A stretch of 62,856 bases of DNA from Streptomyces mayonensis (GCF_018982965.1 NZ_JACBYP010000041.1:1-62856), one strand, 5' to 3'; shown: positions 39,730 through 48,599, counted from the stretch's first letter. The notes: generated by a model from the sequence alone, not told the origin. Numbers and translations: made by a program.

Positions 39730-40491
39730 ATGGCCGACGCACCGTACAAGCTGATCCTGCTCCGCCACGGCGAGAGCGAGTGGAACGAGAAGAACCTGTT
39801 CACCGGCTGGGTGGACGTCAACCTCACTCCCAAGGGCGAGAAGGAGGCGACGCGCGGCGGCGAGCTGCTCAAGGACGCCGGCCTGCTGCCCGACGTGGTC
39901 CACACGTCCGTCCAGAAGCGCGCGATCCGCACCGCCCAGCTCGCGCTGGAGGCCGCCGACCGCCACTGGATCCCGGTCCACCGCCACTGGCGCCTCAACG
40001 AGCGCCACTACGGCGCCCTCCAGGGCAAGGACAAGGCCCAGACCCTCGCCGAGTTCGGCGAGGAGCAGTTCATGCTGTGGCGCCGCTCCTACGACACCCC
40101 GCCGCCCCCGCTGGACCGCGACGCCGAGTACTCCCAGTTCGACGACGCCCGCTACGCGACCCTCCCGCCGGAGCTGCGCCCGCAGACGGAGTGCCTCAAG
40201 GACGTCGTCGGCCGCATGCTCCCGTACTGGTTCGACGCGATCGTCCCCGACCTCCTCACCGGCCGCACCGTCCTGGTAGCCGCCCACGGCAACTCGCTGC
40301 GCGCCCTCGTCAAGCACCTCGACGGCGTCTCCGACGCCGACATCGCGGGCCTGAACATCCCGACGGGCATCCCGCTCACCTACGAACTCGACGCCGAGTT
40401 CAAGCCGGTCAACCCGGGCGGCACATACCTGGACCCGGACGCGGCCAAGGCGGCGATCGAGGCCGTGAAGAACCAGGGCAAGAAGAAGTAG
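39730..40491 (+). CDS. gpmA: 2,3-bisphosphoglycerate-dependent phosphoglycerate mutase
   Basis: 253 residues, full length. LLRHGESEWNEKNLFTGW (phospho-His in RHGE, residues 12-15), the NERHYGALQG motif and the second catalytic His in VLVAAHGNSLRALVKH are all present. It interconverts 3- and 2-phosphoglycerate in glycolysis. TACGCT lies 7 bases before the ATG, indicating a leaderless mRNA. Confidence 0.95.
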   Translation: MADAPYKLILLRHGESEWNEKNLFTGWVDVNLTPKGEKEATRGGELLKDAGLLPDVVHTSVQKRAIRTAQLALEAADRHWIPVHRHWRLNERHYGALQGKDKAQTLAEFGEEQFMLWRRSYDTPPPPLDRDAEYSQFDDARYATLPPELRPQTECLKDVVGRMLPYWFDAIVPDLLTGRTVLVAAHGNSLRALVKHLDGVSDADIAGLNIPTGIPLTYELDAEFKPVNPGGTYLDPDAAKAAIEAVKNQGKKK

Positions 40492-40506
40492 TCGTACGTA
40501 CGCCTT

Positions 40507-40548
40507 CTCGGCCCCCGACCCGCGGTCACTTCCCGGGCGGGGGCCGAG
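40507..40548 (+). terminator. Hairpin terminator of gpmA
   Basis: CTCGGCCCCCG pairs with CGGGGGCCGAG (11 bp), with further CCCG/CGGG pairing inside. It starts 16 bases after the stop. The region 40549-40841 that follows has no gene I can support. Confidence 0.75.
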
Positions 40549-40841
40549 CTGCGTTCTCCTTGGGCGGTGCGCGGCCGGCGCTGACAGGTTCCCTCTTGGC
40601 CATCGACGAAGCCCGACTGTCGGTTGGGTCCCGGGTCGTGCCCGGGCCACCCCCGGACAAGGCGGGGATGCAGCCGCTCTCCGGAGCTGGACACCTCGGA
40701 AGCCGACCGCGCGTCCGCGACCCTAGCCGCCGGCACTGACAACGCCCGTGAGCAGGCCGAGCGGCGCATCACCGAAAGGTGGAGACAGTACGCTGAGTCC
40801 AGCGGGACCAGGCCCGCCGCGCGGCGTCCGGGAGGCGTGTC

Positions 40842-41236
40842 ATGACTGCCGAGATGGTGCCCTCGGCGCGGATGCACGGGGATATCACGGCGGAGGAGTG
40901 CAGGACGTCCCGCTGACCAGCCGGCGCCCCGACGTCATCGTCTACCGCGCCGACACGCTCGACGTCACACCCACGCGCCCCGAGCACGTACTGCTGGTGG
41001 CCGAGGTGGTGTCGCCGGGCTCGGAGACCACCGACCGGATCGTGAAGGTCGACCAGTACGCCAAGGCCGGTATCGGCTTCTACTGGCGGATCGAGCCGGC
41101 CGCGACGGGTGTGCCTCTGGTGTACACTTACCTGCTCGACCCCGCGACGAAGGCGTACCGCGAAGGGGACCTGTTCACCGGGTTCGTGAAGGCTGCCGCC
41201 CCCTTCACTGTGGAGATCGACCTCAGCCAGGTCTGA
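40842..41236 (+). pseudogene. Degraded Uma2-family (DUF820) endonuclease gene
   Basis: The ATG frame starts MTAEMVPSARMHGDITAEE, the usual Uma2 N-terminus, then stops after 24 codons. Its C-terminal half follows in another frame: RRPDVIVYRADTLDV, then HVLLVAEVVSPGSETTDR and KVDQYAKAGIGFYW to the end at 41236. The middle of the PD-(D/E)XK domain is missing, so a deletion and a frameshift have both happened. Uma2 genes are numerous in Streptomyces and of unknown role. Confidence 0.75.
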
Positions 41237-41376
41237 ACCGGCAGGACGCGGGAGATGCCCGGCCGGCAGCGACATGCGCGACCGGACCGCCCGTGCGGAC
41301 ACGCTCGTTGAGAAGTCGCCTGCCGCGAACGGTCAGCCGGGCTTTACGGCGGGAGGGACGCGTAGACCTCCGCGCG

Positions 41377-42063
41377 TCAGTCCATGCCCTTCCTGCCCGG
41401 TGTCCAGAACGGCTTGGTCAGAACCGCACGCCGGTCCCACCCCGCTTCCTGGACGAGCACCCGCCGTACTGCTTGCACCTCCCGTGCCTCCCCGGCGACA
41501 TACGCGATCCCGCCAGGTTCGGGGGCGAGGCGTCGTACCGCGTCCGGCAGTGACGTCTCGCCCCGGAGCACCCAGTCGAGCCGGTCGCCGCCCGCCAGGG
41601 GCAGCCGGTCCGCGGCTGTCGCCGTCTCGACGCACCCGGAGACGACGGCCTCCCCGGGCAGTGCCGCGAGCATCGCACCGAACGCGACCGAGGCCGTCTC
41701 CTCGCCGACGAAGAGGTGGCGGGCGGCGTCGGGACGCAGCGTGAAGGTGCCCTCGGGCCGTCGCAGTCGCACCTGGTCGCCCGGTGCGACGGTGCGGCCC
41801 CATTGGGCGCCCGGTCCGCCCGCCGCGTGGTCCAGTACGCACAACTCGAGGCCGCCGGACGGGTCGTAGCGCCAGATCGAGTACGTACGGAGGGTGAGTC
41901 CGCCGACCAGGACCCGCACCTGCTGGCCTGGCAGGACCTCCAGACCGGCCAGTTGTTCGTCCTCGATGCGCAGCCGACGCATCCGGGCGGTGATCTGCTC
42001 CGCCTCGGTGACGGTGCCACGTACGGTCAGAAGTTCGAGGACGGGGTCCAGGAGGGCAGGCAT
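41377..42063 (-). CDS. Siderophore-interacting protein (ferric reductase)
   Basis: 228 residues. The FAD-binding part has RTYSIWRYD (RxYS/T), the NAD(P)-binding SIP domain has LFVGEETASVAF and YVAGEAREVQAVRRVLV, and the end is KPFWTPGRKG, typical of the SIP family (ViuB, FscN). It reduces ferric siderophores to release iron in the cytoplasm. Here no siderophore transporter is adjacent. Confidence 0.88.
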   Translation of the reverse strand: MPALLDPVLELLTVRGTVTEAEQITARMRRLRIEDEQLAGLEVLPGQQVRVLVGGLTLRTYSIWRYDPSGGLELCVLDHAAGGPGAQWGRTVAPGDQVRLRRPEGTFTLRPDAARHLFVGEETASVAFGAMLAALPGEAVVSGCVETATAADRLPLAGGDRLDWVLRGETSLPDAVRRLAPEPGGIAYVAGEAREVQAVRRVLVQEAGWDRRAVLTKPFWTPGRKGMD

Positions 42064-42086
42064 GAAGGGCTCCTCAACGGGGGCGA

Positions 42087-42152
42087 GTTGTCGTACTCAG
42101 CGAGAGGCTGAACGCGATAGTACGCGTCTGTGGGGGATCGCGACAGTACGCG
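42087..42152 (-). promoter_or_regulatory. SIP-gene promoter region with two 13-bp direct repeats
   Basis: GCGATAGTACGCG (42114-42126) and GCGACAGTACGCG (42140-42152) match in 12 of 13 bases, 26 bases apart. On the minus strand they give a TGTCGC to TACTAT promoter-like pair spaced 17 bases. They could bind a regulator, but no canonical iron box is visible. Confidence 0.4.
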
Positions 42153-42285
42153 ATGGTCACCTGGGGCGGCGACCACGGCGTCTTCGCCTCACAGGAGTCG
42201 GACACCGTCGCACTGCTCGCCCGGCTCGCCCGGATATGAGCCGCCCGGCTCGTCAATGCGCGGCCCGTCCCGTCCGCGTGGGCGG

Positions 42286-42675
42286 TCAGGCGTCGGGGGC
42301 GATCTCGGGGTGCGTGAACCGCACGGGCTTGTCCAGCGACCGGGCGTAGGCGATTTCGGCTCGGGTGCTGTCTCCGACGTAGTCGCCGACGACGAGCACC
42401 TCGTCGGCGAGCCGGATCTTCGCCCGGTGCAGGTCGCCGAGTCGAGCCTTCAGCGCCTCGGCCTCGACGGGATCGGACCAGAGTTCGTGCGGCGACTTCA
42501 TGTCGAAACCCGGCTTGACGACAATCTTCCCGGCCCTGGTCTCCCGCAGGTCGGCCTCGGTCATCTCGGTCATGAAGCGGGTGGAGCCGCAGATCACGAC
42601 AATATGCGGGAGGCCCAACTGCCTCTTCGCGTCGGCGAGTTTTTCCTCAGGAGTGAGCGGTTGCGTGGACGACAC
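42286..42675 (-). CDS. Nucleoside 2-deoxyribosyltransferase-like protein
   Basis: 129 residues from a GTG with an AAGGA site. The core reads HIVVICGSTRF near the start, KPGFDMK, and VLVVGDYVGDSTRAEIAYARSLDKPVRF, a Rossmann-like nucleotide-handling fold seen in phage and bacterial deoxyribosyltransferase-like and DUF4406 proteins. The catalytic Glu typical of true deoxyribosyltransferases is suggested by the TRAEIAYA motif. Actual activity is open. Confidence 0.7.
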   Translation of the reverse strand: MSSTQPLTPEEKLADAKRQLGLPHIVVICGSTRFMTEMTEADLRETRAGKIVVKPGFDMKSPHELWSDPVEAEALKARLGDLHRAKIRLADEVLVVGDYVGDSTRAEIAYARSLDKPVRFTHPEIAPDA

Positions 42676-42894
42676 CTGGGTCCTTCTTGTGGTGAGGGCC
42701 AAGGGGGGGGCCTGCCGAGACGAGAACGAGGGTGCCTGGATCGTCTTGCGGCGAACGACGCGGACGCCCTCGCGACGCACCCTATGCTGGCGGCGCTGCA
42801 ACAACAGGCGGCTGTGCCCGGCTCCATCAGGGTTCCGACCAGGCACGCGCCATCCTGAAGGAGACCACTGTCCCTGGGAGAGGAGGCCCACCCG

Positions 42895-43417
42895 ATGGCC
42901 ACCAACACCGGAGACGACCGTCGGCCCAAGTACCAGCGGATTGCGGACACGCTGCGAGAGGCGATCCGGGCGGGTGAGTATGGTCCCGGTGACCGGCTCC
43001 CGGGAGAGAACGACCTGATGAACGTGCACGGTGTGGCCCGCACGACGGCTCGCCAAGCCCTGGGTGTTCTGAGGGACGAAGGGGTCGCCGAAGCCCGCAA
43101 GGGCGCCGGCGTGTTCGTCCGGGAGTTCCGCCCCTCCGGCGCCGGGGCATTCAGCGCCTGGCCCAACAGCAGTGGGGCAACGGCCGGTCCATCTGGTCGG
43201 CCGACGCCGAGGACCGCTCACTCGGGGTGGACCAGATCACTGTGTCCGAGGAAGCCGCGCCCGACGTGTCGGTGCGGTGCTGGACCTGGCCGACGACGAG
43301 ACGGTGTGCGTGAGGCGTCGGCGCTTCGTCCTGGACGGCAAGCCCGTTCTGCTCGCGACGAGTTACCTGCCCACCGCTCTGGTCGCGGGGTGGGATCGAG
43401 GAGCGGCTGAGGCATGA
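42895..43417 (+). pseudogene. Frameshifted GntR/HutC-family regulator
   Basis: The winged helix is intact: KYQRIADTLREAIRAGEYGP, then GDRLPGENDLMNVHGVARTTARQ (residues 12-55). After about residue 80 the UTRA ligand domain is in a second frame (RGIQRLAQQQWGNGRSIW) and then a third (AVLDLADDETVCVRRRRFV, LLATSYLPTALVAG). The end is also missing. At least two frameshifts and a truncation make this a pseudogene. Confidence 0.82.
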
Positions 43418-43520
43418 CGTCCCGGGGCGAGTTCGCGCGGCCGGGACCGGTCCCGGCCGTGGTGCGCGAGTGTGGTTGCGTCACCAACAGCCGTTGGTCC
43501 TGAGCCACGGAGGGGAGCCC

Positions 43521-44048
43521 ATGCTTCGGAGGCTTTGCAAGCGGCACCCCGGCGTCCTCCCCCTGCTCTTCGCCCCCGGCGCGGTACTGCTGCTGGCGGG
43601 GTGCGGGAGCGGCGAGACGGATGAAGCCGTCGCCGACCGGCCGAGTGCGGCCCGGACGTCGGCGGGCGCGACCGCGCAGTCACCGGGGCCGGACGCCGTG
43701 CCCGCCGGCAGCCCGAGTGCCTCGTCCCCCGACGCCGGTGCCGACCTTCCTGTGGACCCCGGCCCCGATCCCGGTACGGGCGGGGGCGATGTCGTCGACG
43801 AGGCGTTTCGTGCTGCTCGTAGCGTCGCTCTTCAGAGCGGGCTGCGGTATATCGATCCGGCGCTGGGCGAGCCCGAGAGCCTGGCCGCGGCTGACGCCAA
43901 GGCCGATGCCCAGTGCGCCGACCTCCAGCGCAACGTCGCCAACCCGGACCGGCTCGCCGCGCAGCGGTTCAGTGTCGGGAACCACAAGGTGACCGAGGCC
44001 GACGGCAAGCGGATCAACACGTTGTTGCGCAACAGCTACTGCGGTTGA
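43521..44048 (+). CDS. Lipoprotein, hypothetical
   Basis: 175 residues, GGAGG-GGAG site before the ATG. The basic N-terminus (LRRLCKRHPG) and hydrophobic core end in the lipobox LLLAGC. A Ser/Pro/Asp-rich linker is followed by a small domain with two Cys (QCADLQRN and NSYCG) that could form a disulfide; it resembles DUF732-like lipoproteins. It is anchored to the outer face of the membrane. The function is unknown. Confidence 0.75.
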   Translation: MLRRLCKRHPGVLPLLFAPGAVLLLAGCGSGETDEAVADRPSAARTSAGATAQSPGPDAVPAGSPSASSPDAGADLPVDPGPDPGTGGGDVVDEAFRAARSVALQSGLRYIDPALGEPESLAAADAKADAQCADLQRNVANPDRLAAQRFSVGNHKVTEADGKRINTLLRNSYCG

Positions 44049-44116
44049 TGGGCCGTCGCCTGGTGGCAGGTGCTACGCACGTCCGACGGGACGGGTCCCG
44101 TCCGGAGTGGGGTCCC

Positions 44117-44629
44117 ATGGCGTCCATGATGCGTAGGACTTCTTCGACCGCCGTTGCTGCCGCCGGGGTCGCTGCTGTGTTCGCCCTTCTCGTTTCGTGT
44201 TCCTCGGACTCTTCGGGCGGGGCGCCCGCCGAGAGCCGGCCCGGCGGGTCCGGTGCCGAGCCGTCGGTGTCCGGCCCCGCGGAGACGGACCCGCCGTCGC
44301 CCTCGCCGACCGGGCCGTGTGCCGACGGAACGTGTGAGGTCGAGGTCGCCGTGGGGGACGTACTGGTCGTGCCGGAGGCGTACGGCCTCGGGCCGATCGA
44401 GGTGACGGCGATCAGTGGCGATGAGGTCGAGATGGTCGCCCCGCTCACGAGGTCGGGCTTCAGCGTCGCGGGTTGTTCCGGGGGCGGCGGTACGTCGTCC
44501 AACGGCGGCGGTGGCGTCACGATGAAGTGTGGCGAGGGACCTGCCGCGACCATCAATGACGCCATGAGCCTGAAGATTGCCGAGATCCGCAAGGGCGCCG
44601 CCGTCCTCCGTATCGGGTCTGCCGGGTAG
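44117..44629 (+). CDS. Lipoprotein, hypothetical
   Basis: 170 residues. Lipobox in ALLVSC (Cys about 28), then a Pro/Ser/Gly-rich linker and a small domain with PCADGTCEVEVAVGDVLVVP and AGCSGGGGTSS...KCGEGP, holding four Cys. ATG 44117 has GGAG upstream; ATGs at 44126 and 44129 are alternatives. No family is recognised. It is placed as a second surface lipoprotein after the one at 43521. Confidence 0.72.
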   Translation: MASMMRRTSSTAVAAAGVAAVFALLVSCSSDSSGGAPAESRPGGSGAEPSVSGPAETDPPSPSPTGPCADGTCEVEVAVGDVLVVPEAYGLGPIEVTAISGDEVEMVAPLTRSGFSVAGCSGGGGTSSNGGGGVTMKCGEGPAATINDAMSLKIAEIRKGAAVLRIGSAG

Positions 44630-44636
44630 GCACCTG

Positions 44637-44673
44637 AAATACGGTTCCGTATTTGGATACGGGTCGGTATCTT
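44637..44673. promoter_or_regulatory. Two tandem TetR-type operators over a leaderless promoter
   Basis: AAATACGGTTCCGTATTT (44637-44654) is a perfect palindrome and GATACGGGTCGGTATC (44656-44671) a close copy; centres are 18 bases apart. The second overlaps the -10 TATCTT (44668-44673), which ends 6 bases before the regulator's GTG. Confidence 0.7.
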
Positions 44674-44679
44674 GAGTGG

Positions 44680-45270
44680 GTGACGAAGCGACTCACCCGC
44701 GTCGAGCGGCGGGAACAGACGCGTGCCGGCCTGGTCGAGGCCGCGATCGGGCTCTTCGCGAGCCATGGGGTGTCGGGTGTGTCGGTCGAGGCGATCGCCG
44801 AGGGGGCGGGGTACAGCCGCGGGGCCTACCACAGCAACTTCTCGGGGCGTGATCAGCTGCTCGACGCCGTCGTCCAGGTCGTGGTGAGCGACCTGGGCGC
44901 GGAGTTGCGGCAGCGGACGGACGGAGAGGAGCGCGCGATCGCGAAGCTCTCCGAGTACATCCGTACCTTCGCGGCCTACTGCGCGCGCGAGCCGGACCGG
45001 ACCCGGGCCCTCGTCGCGGTCGTCTCGCACCGGACGACGACCGGCGGCCCGGACTACGACTCGATGGTGGACGAGTCGCTCGGGGACCTGATCGCCATCT
45101 TCGAGCAGGGGCAGGATGCGGGCGAGATGCGTCGCTTCGATCGGGTGGTGATGGCGCGGCTGCTGCGCCGCGCACTCGACGGCGAAGCCGTGCGTATCGC
45201 CGCCGAGGGTCCCGAGGGCGCCGTCGCCGACGAGCTCGTCGCGAACTTCGTGCATGCCACCCGTGCTTGA
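44680..45270 (+). CDS. TetR-family regulator
   Basis: 196 residues, leaderless GTG. The HTH is SVEAIAEGAGYSRGAYHSNFSGRDQLLDAV (about 32-61). The C-terminal domain has no known ligand motif. It is the first gene of a four-gene group with an oxidoreductase, DinB and a phosphotransferase. Its two palindromic operators imply autoregulation. Confidence 0.85.
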   Translation: MTKRLTRVERREQTRAGLVEAAIGLFASHGVSGVSVEAIAEGAGYSRGAYHSNFSGRDQLLDAVVQVVVSDLGAELRQRTDGEERAIAKLSEYIRTFAAYCAREPDRTRALVAVVSHRTTTGGPDYDSMVDESLGDLIAIFEQGQDAGEMRRFDRVVMARLLRRALDGEAVRIAAEGPEGAVADELVANFVHATRA

Positions 45271-45318
45271 ACCGGACCGAATGTGCACGCCCCTGACAGC
45301 TGAGAAGGAAGGGAGCCC

Positions 45319-46362
45319 ATGGTGCCGACGACGCACAACCGTCGTCTCGTTCTGCGCCAACGCCCGGCCGGGCGGATCACTCCGGACACGTTCGGGGTGG
45401 AGACGGCGCCGGTCGGACCGCTGGCCGACGGCGAGGCGCTGGTTGAGGTTGCCTGGCTCGGGATCGACGCCACCCAGCGGACCTGGCTCAACCCGGCCTC
45501 CACCTACATCGACTCCGTCGGCGTCGGAGAGGTCATGCGCGGTGCGGGTGTCGGCCGCGTGGTCGCCACCCGTGACCCGGGGCTGGCCGAGGGGCAGTGG
45601 GTCTACGGCACGCTCGGCTGGCAGGAGTACGCCGTGGCCCGTGGCGAAGGGCTCTTCGGCGTCAATCCGGTGCCGCCCGGTGTCGATCCCCGGCACATGC
45701 TCAGCGTGTTCGGGGTCAGTGGGTTGACCGCGTACATCGGGATCGAGCGGGTGCTGCGGGTGACCGAGGGCGACGTCGTCCTCGTCACTGCCGCGGCCGG
45801 CAGTGTGGGGTCCCTGGCGGGACAGATCGCCAGGCTGCGCGGTGCGCGGGTGATCGGCACCGCCGGCACCGCGAGCAAGGTGGACTGGGTGCGGGACGTC
45901 GCCGGTTTTGACTGCGTCGACCGCCACGACGACGTGGGTGAGGCGCTCGGTGCCTTCGCGCCCGACGGTGTGACCGCGGTCTTCGACAACGTCGGCGGCC
46001 CGCTGCTGGAGACCGCACTCGACCACCTCGCGCTCCACGGACGGATCGCGCTCTGCGGCTCGGTCTCGTCCGGGTACACCGCGTCCGGCTACGGGCGCGG
46101 TCCGGCCAACTACATGCAACTCGCCTTCAAGCGGGCGCGGATGGAAGGCTTCATCTTCCTCGACCATGTGGCCGGCTTCCCGGCCGCGTTCGGTGAGCTG
46201 GCGGGCTGGGCCGGTTCCGGCCGACTGCGGTGGGCTGAGGACGTCGTCGACGGTCTCGACTCGGCCCCGGCGGCGCTGCAGGGACTCTTCGACGGAACAA
46301 ACCTCGGGAAACGCCTGGTGCGTGTCCGTGCCGGTGAAGAGTGTGAGGAGGCCGCCCTATGA
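45319..46362 (+). CDS. NADP-dependent oxidoreductase (MDR, curcumin-reductase-like)
   Basis: 347 residues, AAGGAAGGGAG upstream. GroES-like N-terminus (about 20-110, no zinc ligands), NADPH motif VLVTAAAGSVGSLAGQIARL (about 154-173), then FDNVGGPLLETALDHLALHG, the pattern of double-bond reductases of the leukotriene B4 dehydrogenase/YncB group. The substrate is unknown. Its stop overlaps the next start (ATGA). Confidence 0.87.
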   Translation: MVPTTHNRRLVLRQRPAGRITPDTFGVETAPVGPLADGEALVEVAWLGIDATQRTWLNPASTYIDSVGVGEVMRGAGVGRVVATRDPGLAEGQWVYGTLGWQEYAVARGEGLFGVNPVPPGVDPRHMLSVFGVSGLTAYIGIERVLRVTEGDVVLVTAAAGSVGSLAGQIARLRGARVIGTAGTASKVDWVRDVAGFDCVDRHDDVGEALGAFAPDGVTAVFDNVGGPLLETALDHLALHGRIALCGSVSSGYTASGYGRGPANYMQLAFKRARMEGFIFLDHVAGFPAAFGELAGWAGSGRLRWAEDVVDGLDSAPAALQGLFDGTNLGKRLVRVRAGEECEEAAL

Positions 46363-46886
46363 GTGCCGAGCGCCGGCTTCTCCAGCGGCAGTTGGGCATT
46401 GCCTGGGCGCTCATGGACCACCACCTCGAGCGACTGGGCGACGACGATCTGCACTGGGCACCGGCAGACCATCACTGGGCGGTCCGCCGGGTGGGGGACT
46501 TGTGGGTTCCCGACTTCGCCGACGTGGAGCCGACTCCCGTCCCGGTGCCCACGGCGGCGTGGGTGACCTGGCACGTCGGCTGGTGGTGGAGTACCGCGCT
46601 CGCCCACCTGACCGGTGCGCGCGTGCCGGCGCGGGAGGACGCGCACTGGCCGGGCGACGCCGCCTCGACGACGGACTGGCTCCGGTCCCTGCACAGCGAG
46701 TGGAGCAGAGCGCTCGCCGGCGCCGACACCATGGACGATGCTTCCGCATATCCGTGGCCCGTCGAGGCCGGCTTCACCATGGGCGACATGTGTGCCTGGG
46801 TCAACGTCGAACTCGCCAAGAACGCCGCCGAGCTGGGACAGTTGTTGATGATACGGGCGGCCGCGGGCGACGAGGGCCGCCCATGA
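46359..46886 (+). CDS. DinB-family four-helix protein
   Basis: 175 residues. His in MDHHLERL, HWAV and VTWHVGWWW positions make the three-His metal site of DinB/YfiT folds; such proteins include mycothiol- or bacillithiol-dependent transferases. The start overlaps the oxidoreductase stop and the stop overlaps the phosphotransferase start, so the three are translationally coupled. Confidence 0.78.
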   Translation: MSAERRLLQRQLGIAWALMDHHLERLGDDDLHWAPADHHWAVRRVGDLWVPDFADVEPTPVPVPTAAWVTWHVGWWWSTALAHLTGARVPAREDAHWPGDAASTTDWLRSLHSEWSRALAGADTMDDASAYPWPVEAGFTMGDMCAWVNVELAKNAAELGQLLMIRAAAGDEGRP

Positions 46887-47848
46887 GCACGTACGGGGAG
46901 GCCGTGGTCGTCCCGCCGCTTGCACTGGCCTGGGTCCGTCGGCAGCTGGATGTCGGGGAGCGGATCGTGGGAAGCGACGTGCTGCACGGCGGGATCACCG
47001 CCGAGATGCGGGGACTGACCGTCCGTACCCGCGACGGAGGCACGCGTCGCCTGGTGCTGAGGTCCTTCGTCGAGCCCTCCCACGTGGAGCACGCCGAGGA
47101 CGCGCTGAACAGGGAGGCCGACGCCCTGACCGGGCTGGCGGCGACCGACGTGCCGGCACCTGGACTGGTCGCGGTCGATCCGACCGCCGCGCACTGCGAG
47201 TATCCGTCGCTCCTGATGACGCACCTGCCGGGCCGGACCGTCCTCACCGATGCGGGGCTGGAGAACCGTGTACGCCGGCTGGCCCGCCAACTCGTGGCCA
47301 TCCACGCCGTGCGGCCCGCCGTGCGGCCGCCGGAGTTCACGGCGTTGACGACCGCCGGCACGGTCGTCACTCCGCAGTGTGCCGACGCGGCGGTGTGGGC
47401 TGCGGCGATCGACGTGATCCGGAGGCCGAGGCCGTCCTACGAGGGGCGGTTCCTGCACCGGGACTTCCAGCCCGGCAACGTGCTGTCCGACGTGGCGTCC
47501 GCAGACCCGGCAAGGGCTCGCATCACGGGAGTTGTCGACTGGGCGTCGGTCTCCTGGGGGCCGGCCGATCTCGACGTGGCGCACTGTTCGGCCGTCCTCG
47601 CGCAGTTGCACGGACCGGCGTGGGGGCTGCGGTTCTCCCGGGCGTACGAGGAGGCCGGCGGGGTGTTGGCCGCGACGGAGAGCGAGCGGCTGTACTGGCG
47701 GGTGCGGGACGCGCTGGCGTGCTCGGAAGAGGTGTCGCAGGTGGTGCGGCCGTGGCGGGAGGCAGGACGGATTGAGCTGACGGCGCGTGTGGTGGAAGAG
47801 CGGCTGGATGCCTATGTCGTGGCTCTGATGGGCGGCGCGTTGCGTTGA
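46883..47848 (+). CDS. Aminoglycoside phosphotransferase-family protein
   Basis: 321 residues. FLHRDFQPGNVL (catalytic loop) and GVVDWASVSWGPADLDVAH (metal Asp) are clear, as is an N-lobe RRLVLRSFV. It is a small-molecule kinase of the APH fold; no substrate evidence. It is the last gene of the TetR-led operon; a short GC-rich inverted repeat follows. Confidence 0.84.
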   Translation: MSTYGEAVVVPPLALAWVRRQLDVGERIVGSDVLHGGITAEMRGLTVRTRDGGTRRLVLRSFVEPSHVEHAEDALNREADALTGLAATDVPAPGLVAVDPTAAHCEYPSLLMTHLPGRTVLTDAGLENRVRRLARQLVAIHAVRPAVRPPEFTALTTAGTVVTPQCADAAVWAAAIDVIRRPRPSYEGRFLHRDFQPGNVLSDVASADPARARITGVVDWASVSWGPADLDVAHCSAVLAQLHGPAWGLRFSRAYEEAGGVLAATESERLYWRVRDALACSEEVSQVVRPWREAGRIELTARVVEERLDAYVVALMGGALR

Positions 47849-47966
47849 CGGCCTGCACCACAGGCAGGACGCCCGGCCGACGGACACCGGCCGAGCGTTC
47901 TGCGTGATCCCCTGACCTGGACCGGGCGGTCAGCCGACGGTCACCGGGATCCGTGCCGAGGAGTTC

Positions 47967-48272
47967 TCAGCATCCCCGCGTGGAGATCCCGTCCTTGGTG
48001 GAAGCCTGAGCGGGAGTGCTGTTCACAATCTGCTTACAGCTGTCCTCGACGACCATGAGCCACCAGCCGCCCTTGCCGTTCTCGTCGCAGAAGGCGTTCT
48101 TGTACCTCTGGGCCGCCGAGTTGCAGGCCGACCAGCTCCCGTAGGTGCCGGCGACGTACCCGCCGCCGCGGGGGGACGGGTCGGCCTGAGCGGCCTGAGC
48201 GGACTGAGTGGTGATGCCGGCGAAGGCCAGAAGGCCGACGGCGGCGACTGCTGCGCGCTGGAACTTGCGCAT
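47967..48272 (-). CDS. Small secreted protein with four cysteines
   Basis: 101 residues, GAGGGGAAG before the ATG. The signal peptide (about 1-30) ends SAQAA. The mature part has four Cys (SACN, AFCD, DSCK, final GC), WW in GGWWLMVV and the GTYGSWSACNSAAQRYKN motif, a pattern I recall in small actinomycete secreted proteins. Two disulfides are likely. The function is unknown. Confidence 0.75.
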   Translation of the reverse strand: MRKFQRAAVAAVGLLAFAGITTQSAQAAQADPSPRGGGYVAGTYGSWSACNSAAQRYKNAFCDENGKGGWWLMVVEDSCKQIVNSTPAQASTKDGISTRGC

Positions 48273-48400
48273 GTCTTCCCCTCTTCACGTTCATTGGTGC
48301 GGTCGTGCGTGCACGCCCGGACGGCGTGCGGGTCCGGTTGTCACTGGGTGCGGGTGGACCGGCCGGTCCGTGCTCGGCCGGTGCCGTGACCGGCCGAGTC

Positions 48401-48410
48401 GAAGCGCTTC
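48401..48410. promoter_or_regulatory. GAAGCGCTTC palindrome in a 327-base gap
   Basis: A perfect 10-bp palindrome, similar to LacI-family operators, lies 129 bases upstream of the secreted protein gene. The rest of 48273-48599 contains a T-rich patch (GATTTTTTCGG) and no gene I can support. Confidence 0.3.
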
Positions 48411-48599
48411 CCCGCACTCCAAGATTTTTTCGGACATCTGGACACCATCACGCGTTCGGATGACGCTTCAAGGGCTCAGAATTCTCTGTTACGGGACTAT
48501 CACAGTCCGGGGACCGGGCCGGATTGCCGGTTCTGCCCGGCCTCTGCCCCCTCATGCTCCCTGCAGTGGTGTCGGTGATCGGTTGACGGATGCGGCGGG

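Noticed and set aside
42153..42239. A 28-residue frame beginning MVTWGGDHGVF
   Set aside because: No ribosome-binding site, no recognisable homologue, and it lies over the SIP promoter repeats; possibly a remnant.
42781..42860. Codons reading HPMLAALQQQAAV before the GntR pseudogene
   Set aside because: No start, and the helix-like pattern is too short to call a gene remnant.
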